Assembly: GCF_023973825.1 (NCBI RefSeq)
Contig: NC_090115.1
Coordinates: 744,001 to 808,000, forward strand
DNA: 64,000 nt
From: Plasmodium brasilianum
Taxonomy: Eukaryota > Apicomplexa > Aconoidasida > Haemosporida > Plasmodiidae
Direction: 5' to 3'
The number at the start of each line of letters is the position of its first letter. The stretch's first letter is position 1. The notes beneath the pieces were generated by a model. It did not search any database and was not told the origin of the DNA. It saw nothing but the letters and a program-made list of their open reading frames with translations. Position numbers and translations under genes: made by a program. This document shows positions 61,101-64,000 of this stretch, piece by piece.

Positions 61101-64000
61101 GATGAATCATTTGATTTCACTGCTATGGGTAGAATATTTGTTGGCTTATGTCAAGTAGGTGCTTGGGGATGTTTTGATGAATTTAATAGATTAGAAGAGA
61201 GAATATTATCAGCTGTTTCTGAGCAAATTTTAACAATTCAAACAAGTTTAGCTCAAAGAAAAAACGAAATTGAAATTCTGAATAAAAAAATAGGATTAAA
61301 CAAAAATGTGGGTATATTTGTTACTATGAATCCTGGTTATGCTGGCAGATCTAATTTACCCGATAACCTAAAACAGCTGTTTAGAAGTTTCGCTATGATA
61401 GAACCAGATAAGCAACTAATTGTTCAAGTGACCTTATTTTCGCAAGGTTTTATTAGTGCTGAACATTTATCAAGTAAAATTGTTTCTTTATTTGATTTGT
61501 GTTCTGAGCAGTTGTCTAAGCAACCGCACTATGACTTCGGGCTGAGATCTTTAAAAAGTGTTCTCAACTCAGCGGGAAATCTAAAGAGGTTGGCATTGTT
61601 GGAAAATACACAGAATGGTCCTTCTATTGGAAGCGGTTTATGTGATAATGATAGAGATGAAAGAAATTGTGGTAAAAAAGATGTTACAAAGGGGAGTGCG
61701 GGTGAAAATATAGGCGATAATGCAGTTAAAGCAGAAGATGTAGATATAAGCAGCGATTCCAAGGTACATACCTCCATAGAAAGTATAATTGCAATGGAAC
61801 AAACATTATTATTGAAGTCTGTGTGCGACACAGTATACCCAAAATTAGTATCAAGTGATATTCTCTTAATTAAAAGTTTACTATCCGGTGTATTTCCAAA
61901 TGTAAATATAGGTGTGTTTGAGGAAAGAGCATTGCTTAATGAAATACACCGCATATGCAAATTAAGATTTTATACACCAGAAGAAAGATGGGTAACTAAA
62001 ATTTGTCAGATATATCAAATAATGAAGTTACAACATGGAATAATGTTAGTTGGTGATGTGGGAACAGGTAAGAGCAGTGCATGGAAAACACTTTTAGATT
62101 CGTTGGAAGCATTAGATAATATAAAAGGTGTAAGTTATATTATTGATGCAAAATCTTTGGATAAAGAAGAAATTTATGGAAAATTAGATAATATTAATTT
62201 AGAATGGACTGATGGTGTTTTTACAGCTACTTTAAGAAAAATTCTTTACAATTCTGCAGAAGTAGGAAATATATGTAAAAGGCATTGGATTATTTTCGAT
62301 GGGGATGTTGATCCAGAATGGGCAGAGAACTTAAATAGTGTTTTGGATGATAATAAATTATTAACATTACCAAATGGAGAACGTTTACCTATACCTGAAA
62401 ATGTAAAAATAATTTTTGAAGTAGATACACTAAAACATGCAACATTAGCTACTGTTAGTAGATGTGGAATGATATGGTTTTCTAGGGATATGTTATCTCC
62501 CATATTACTTTTTAAGCATAGATTATACAAGTTAAAATATGGTAATAATAAGCATTACTCTCATAAAATGGACAGATTTAAGAGTTTCCTTATGACAAAT
62601 AATAATGATAATTTAGATTTAGAGGACAGTAGTACACATATAAATGATTCGATAATCCATCCAACCTCTAAAAGTTCGCTTAGTAGCAATGAATATTATA
62701 AAAATAGTGAAACTATAATGGATAGTATAAGAAAGAATTCTAGAATATTCTTTGACGATGATAATGAGGATGACTTAAATTCATGTAAGTTAAAATCTAT
62801 TGCTTATAGAGCTATTGATCTGCTTAGTGAATACTTTGAAGAAAACGAATTTGTGCATCAATGCCTTCTGTATGCAAAAAATTTTGAACATGTGATGGAT
62901 TATGAATATATAAGGGTTATTGAAAGTACTTGTTTACTATTACAAAAAGGAATTAACAATTTAGTTGTTAAATATGGAAAATATAATAATACATTAGCAG
63001 ATAATGATATAGAAAAATATATATCTAAATGGTTGGTAGTGAGTATATTATGGGGGATAGGTGGTTCTTTAAATCTTGAATCAAGAGAAAAATTTTCAAT
63101 GTATGTTCAGTCCATTTGTTCAATTTCGTTACCTGCAGATTTGTTGACGAAAAATGGTATAAATGATATGGATTCTTCAAATGTGCCTAAGACATTGTTA
63201 GATTTTGAACCTAGTATTGAAGACGGAGAATGGTATAATTGGAAAGAACGAGTTGAAATGATAGATGTAGACAGAACAGAGGTATCCGATGCAACTCTTG
63301 TTATTGAAACTATGGATACAATAAGGCATGCAACTATTTTAGAAGGGTGGTTGAATTTAAAGAAACCATTTATTTTATGTGGTCCACCAGGTTCTGGTAA
63401 AACAATGACTTTAACTTCAGTTTTAAAAAAATCATCTGAATATGACATAGCTGCATTAAATTTCTCCTCTGGTTCATTACCTAATTTATTATTACAAACA
63501 TTTGATCATTATTGTGAATATGTTAAGACAAAAAGTGAGCTAGTTTTAAGGCCTCTGCAACCGGGGAAATGGCTTATTATTTTCGCTGATGAAATTAATT
63601 TGCCTACACCTGATAAATATGATACACAAAGAATTATTATGTTCATGAGGCAAATATACGAGTCTCAAGGGTTTTGGAAATATGATGCTAACAACAATCA
63701 TTGGAATTGGGTTAAAATTGAAAGGATAACTTTTGCTGGTGCTTGTAATCCTCCAACAGACGCAGGTCGAAATCCGTTAAGTAATCGATTTTTAAGACAT
63801 ACTGCAGTACTATATGTAGATTTCCCAGGTTATGAATCATTGAAGCAAATATATGGTACATTTAATAGAGCTATTCTTCGAAAATTTCCTGAATCTTATC
63901 ATATGGCTGATAACTTAACCCTTGCTATGGTTGACTTTTATATCAAATTTTCGGAAACGTTTACTGTTGATATGCAGCCTCATTATATATATAGTCCTAG
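55107..64000 (+). CDS. Cytoplasmic dynein heavy chain, partial (cut at right edge)
   Basis: One uninterrupted frame from the ATG at 55107 to the window end (2,964 codons plus two bases). It contains an N-terminal tail whose text matches cytoplasmic dynein 1, for example EFLNQLQKDVTKWVEEIQKL, SFDSDIQLKQ and PLVAGSIIWAKQIERKL. The motor follows. AAA1 has Walker A GPAGTGKTE (about 1,971) and Walker B CFDEFNRLEE. AAA2 has GDVGTGKSS (about 2,316) and IIFDGDVDPEW. AAA3 has GPPGSGKT (about 2,760) and IIFADEINLP. The sequence ends at HYIYSP, in AAA3. Parasite-specific insertions lie after AAA1 (about 2,172-2,225) and in AAA2 (about 2,490-2,560). Dynein 1 moves cargo toward microtubule minus ends. AAA4-6, the stalk and the C-terminus lie outside the window. 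Confidence 0.95.
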   Translation, partial: MELEKTHLINYFLEICPTVLDCSRKELQSVLAKKEEEKIRRFVSDKNVNLIVIGKERKEEIENEELEKTSKIGNDHEEEEDTKLNIENVSSYMLFVELNINYKCVTKSVAIAFMKRNKETFFALNDKIDKGNKRNLSNKLLMFVCGQNDCNTPLDLVYIYLSQGFNTIFDAASYASQDTALSDFPQSGYSKKDLEYNTSSGAISSTAGIIGGNKYMGYEGESKISNILMTNVSKKLNELLISMKNAQIDLNIPFINICVDRRIKKLVEENPNIEELKGEKLKVLCESNEFLNQLQKDVTKWVEEIQKLTRLNGEFKSGSALAEINFWIGYENALSQLEKQLKTPEVLLTLHILKNAKRYFATMSFDSDIQLKQSKEYVLNVNILMRDFPIDDLLGAQSVQQIIQAIRNIFNHLKKLKNTTKYPLSRSYNFVESLSRDLATTMKKVLSPQSLLSMDYQEFDVLISGCMEVFRLWNDEIRIFKDMVRELIKKRSFNERAPAKMSFEHINLQERLDEIRKFRKQHQKFKSVITKVFGNDKSIGINLHKDISTAYSVFVPLDALDLSQTGEDLWEKAKLSYESKINRVESQITFKLRDQLGGAKTSTEMFNAFSKFNPLFFRPKIRGAIQEYQNSLIQIVVDDLRKLQMIYINGYIKSDSEKVSTIRDIPLVAGSIIWAKQIERKLEDSMKRIENVLGRGWEQHSEGKNLRQSIDNFKNLLSQNKTFEKWLKNIKNADKFDMYEKIIKIKKYGINNYEILANYDFQFFNLFKEVRYLQSINLRVPYSLKVKADETKMIYPYALTLQKTFRNYMKICLFMENEAKSSPFNATLSKLVASIHNSVQAKIKEGINLHWDSDILETYVRKLSEIVNTFESMVDEAVRKNNFVLDTLEKIRTCEITTVEENEIKKYIESIQEKADELYLEHYKNVHLWIEELTIILNKILTERLEEIIKTWIHEFITWPTNNKEKKFILKESIHEFKIINQKFYLHPSVDSMRQIWYSKLSESINIICGITRVKSIYQKKDKTKETMQVKNEKENAIINDVILDNTYRHIMYFIDKNIYENAITCINDTVDRARKYESIWLQYRTLWKIEIEDIITTFGEDIQTWKTFMNEIKETENAFDTLDTEKNFGPIVIDYRILQSKVSSKFEIWQKEIVSEFSKKLLEKIILLKEEVEKALNELNNQSELTNDSEITAMHILSMTPTDIIAIINSNDIDILSRICNSIYNFVEKINEINKKELEWDNKCNILKQSEELLEKQRYAFPTNWLYIDNIIGKLETVKQLSSYQIKLVRDYFPYIQGLVLEYDTKVQNSIKVLFEEWNKNKPSHGNTNSVKALQIINTFEGRIDVTNEQYEISEKIRKIMNIGSEETENGFHVSPNVLKEEIVCIKGIWDELKIIYSKISDMKKMVWSTVDPKNIRNILNSLLDSIKKIPAKYRQYEIFDNVKVEMQQYLKTNNLLLDLKSECLKERHWRLILQKLQIKIYYNKLTLGNLWSLNLSIHESSLREILNQSQGEMALEEFLRGLKDTWNEYELELVQYQNKCKLIKGWNDIFSTIDDHLNALQSMKISPYVKIFEEETLTWDDKLNRLRNVLDVWMNVQRKWVYLEGVLKGSSDIKSLLPQEYNRFKVIDTDFTNIMKKTSEKPKLLELVQIDGFQKRLDRLFDSLSKIQKALGEYLEKQRNQFPRFYFVGDEDLLEMIGNSKDAKVIQRNANKMFAGISSFIIKENTNDVILGMSSREGEEVLFKEPINIGTYKSLKDWLITLETYMKITLKSCLDQAAKEILEMDVLECTNKSGNMKILDWSSKYPNQIVLLCLQILWTSNIENDLQNSLRKDGSINEKNIFEKSEKICVSLLEFLAVNVVKQRDHRTRQKIVQMITELVHQRDVIRILIKKNVKNVSDFSWLQFMRFYWDPNKTKSNVNLIIKMADATFEYGYEYLGMCEKLVQTKLTDACFLTLTQALKMKLGGNPFGPAGTGKTESVKALGAQLGRYVLVFNCDESFDFTAMGRIFVGLCQVGAWGCFDEFNRLEERILSAVSEQILTIQTSLAQRKNEIEILNKKIGLNKNVGIFVTMNPGYAGRSNLPDNLKQLFRSFAMIEPDKQLIVQVTLFSQGFISAEHLSSKIVSLFDLCSEQLSKQPHYDFGLRSLKSVLNSAGNLKRLALLENTQNGPSIGSGLCDNDRDERNCGKKDVTKGSAGENIGDNAVKAEDVDISSDSKVHTSIESIIAMEQTLLLKSVCDTVYPKLVSSDILLIKSLLSGVFPNVNIGVFEERALLNEIHRICKLRFYTPEERWVTKICQIYQIMKLQHGIMLVGDVGTGKSSAWKTLLDSLEALDNIKGVSYIIDAKSLDKEEIYGKLDNINLEWTDGVFTATLRKILYNSAEVGNICKRHWIIFDGDVDPEWAENLNSVLDDNKLLTLPNGERLPIPENVKIIFEVDTLKHATLATVSRCGMIWFSRDMLSPILLFKHRLYKLKYGNNKHYSHKMDRFKSFLMTNNNDNLDLEDSSTHINDSIIHPTSKSSLSSNEYYKNSETIMDSIRKNSRIFFDDDNEDDLNSCKLKSIAYRAIDLLSEYFEENEFVHQCLLYAKNFEHVMDYEYIRVIESTCLLLQKGINNLVVKYGKYNNTLADNDIEKYISKWLVVSILWGIGGSLNLESREKFSMYVQSICSISLPADLLTKNGINDMDSSNVPKTLLDFEPSIEDGEWYNWKERVEMIDVDRTEVSDATLVIETMDTIRHATILEGWLNLKKPFILCGPPGSGKTMTLTSVLKKSSEYDIAALNFSSGSLPNLLLQTFDHYCEYVKTKSELVLRPLQPGKWLIIFADEINLPTPDKYDTQRIIMFMRQIYESQGFWKYDANNNHWNWVKIERITFAGACNPPTDAGRNPLSNRFLRHTAVLYVDFPGYESLKQIYGTFNRAILRKFPESYHMADNLTLAMVDFYIKFSETFTVDMQPHYIYSP

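Noticed and set aside
1..64000. CRISPR arrays, bacterial-type operons, rRNA genes, insertion sequences
   Set aside because: None seen; the window is eukaryotic and repeats are simple-sequence or intragenic.

Overview
The window is nuclear DNA of an apicomplexan parasite, almost certainly Plasmodium. It is extremely A+T-rich, with long poly(dA:dT) runs and AT microsatellites. Introns are short, with GTA/GTAAG donors and pyrimidine-AG acceptors. Proteins are swollen by Asn, Lys and Glu low complexity. The recognisable genes fit a malaria-parasite gene neighbourhood: 1-Cys peroxiredoxin AOP, NMD3, BRX1, MT-A70, a CX9C protein, a dynein light chain and the dynein heavy chain. From memory this order resembles P. 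falciparum chromosome 7. Codon use and the moderate Asn content would also suit a malariae- or ovale-type species; the species cannot be fixed from sequence alone.

Layout. 0-2.4 kb: a small spliced gene resembling the succinate dehydrogenase flavinylation factor SDHAF2 (+), facing a spliced EF-hand protein (-). 4.4-11.2 kb: one very large gene for an RMD5/GID2-type RING E3 subunit (+), whose frame shifts once inside a 25-A run. 12.4-15 kb: two minus-strand genes, a Ser-Asp-Lys repeat protein and an N-myristoylated alpha/beta hydrolase. 15-17 kb: gene-poor DNA with a 71-T run, a degenerate 22-bp tandem repeat and small ORFs. 17.2-18.9 kb: an unidentified protein with a signal peptide (+). 18.9-21.6 kb: an eight-exon CUS2/Tat-SF1 splicing factor with an N-terminal GYF-like domain (-). 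22.8-23.7 kb: SRP9 (+). 25-33.4 kb: a 2,792-residue protein ending in two allantoicase repeats (+).

34.8-35.7 kb: the peroxiredoxin AOP (+). 36.8-39.3 kb: NMD3 (-). 40.9-42.1 kb: BRX1 (+). 43.3-45.8 kb: MT-A70 m6A methyltransferase (+). 46.9-48.1 kb: a five-exon twin-CX9C mitochondrial protein (+). 48.4-50.9 kb: a two-exon MYND zinc-finger protein (-). 52.7 kb: a DYNLL-type dynein light chain (+). 55.1 kb to the right edge: cytoplasmic dynein heavy chain, cut off within AAA3 (+).

These are mostly independent housekeeping genes. Loose themes are ribosome biogenesis (NMD3, BRX1), mRNA processing and modification (CUS2, MT-A70), mitochondrial complex assembly (SDHAF2-like, CX9C protein) and dynein (light and heavy chains 2 kb apart). 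The most unusual items are the allantoicase repeats in a parasite not known to degrade purines to ureides, the giant RMD5 gene with a homopolymer frame break, and exon-like islands between the two dynein genes. Exon boundaries were placed by hand from GT/AG signals and reading phase, with no transcript evidence.
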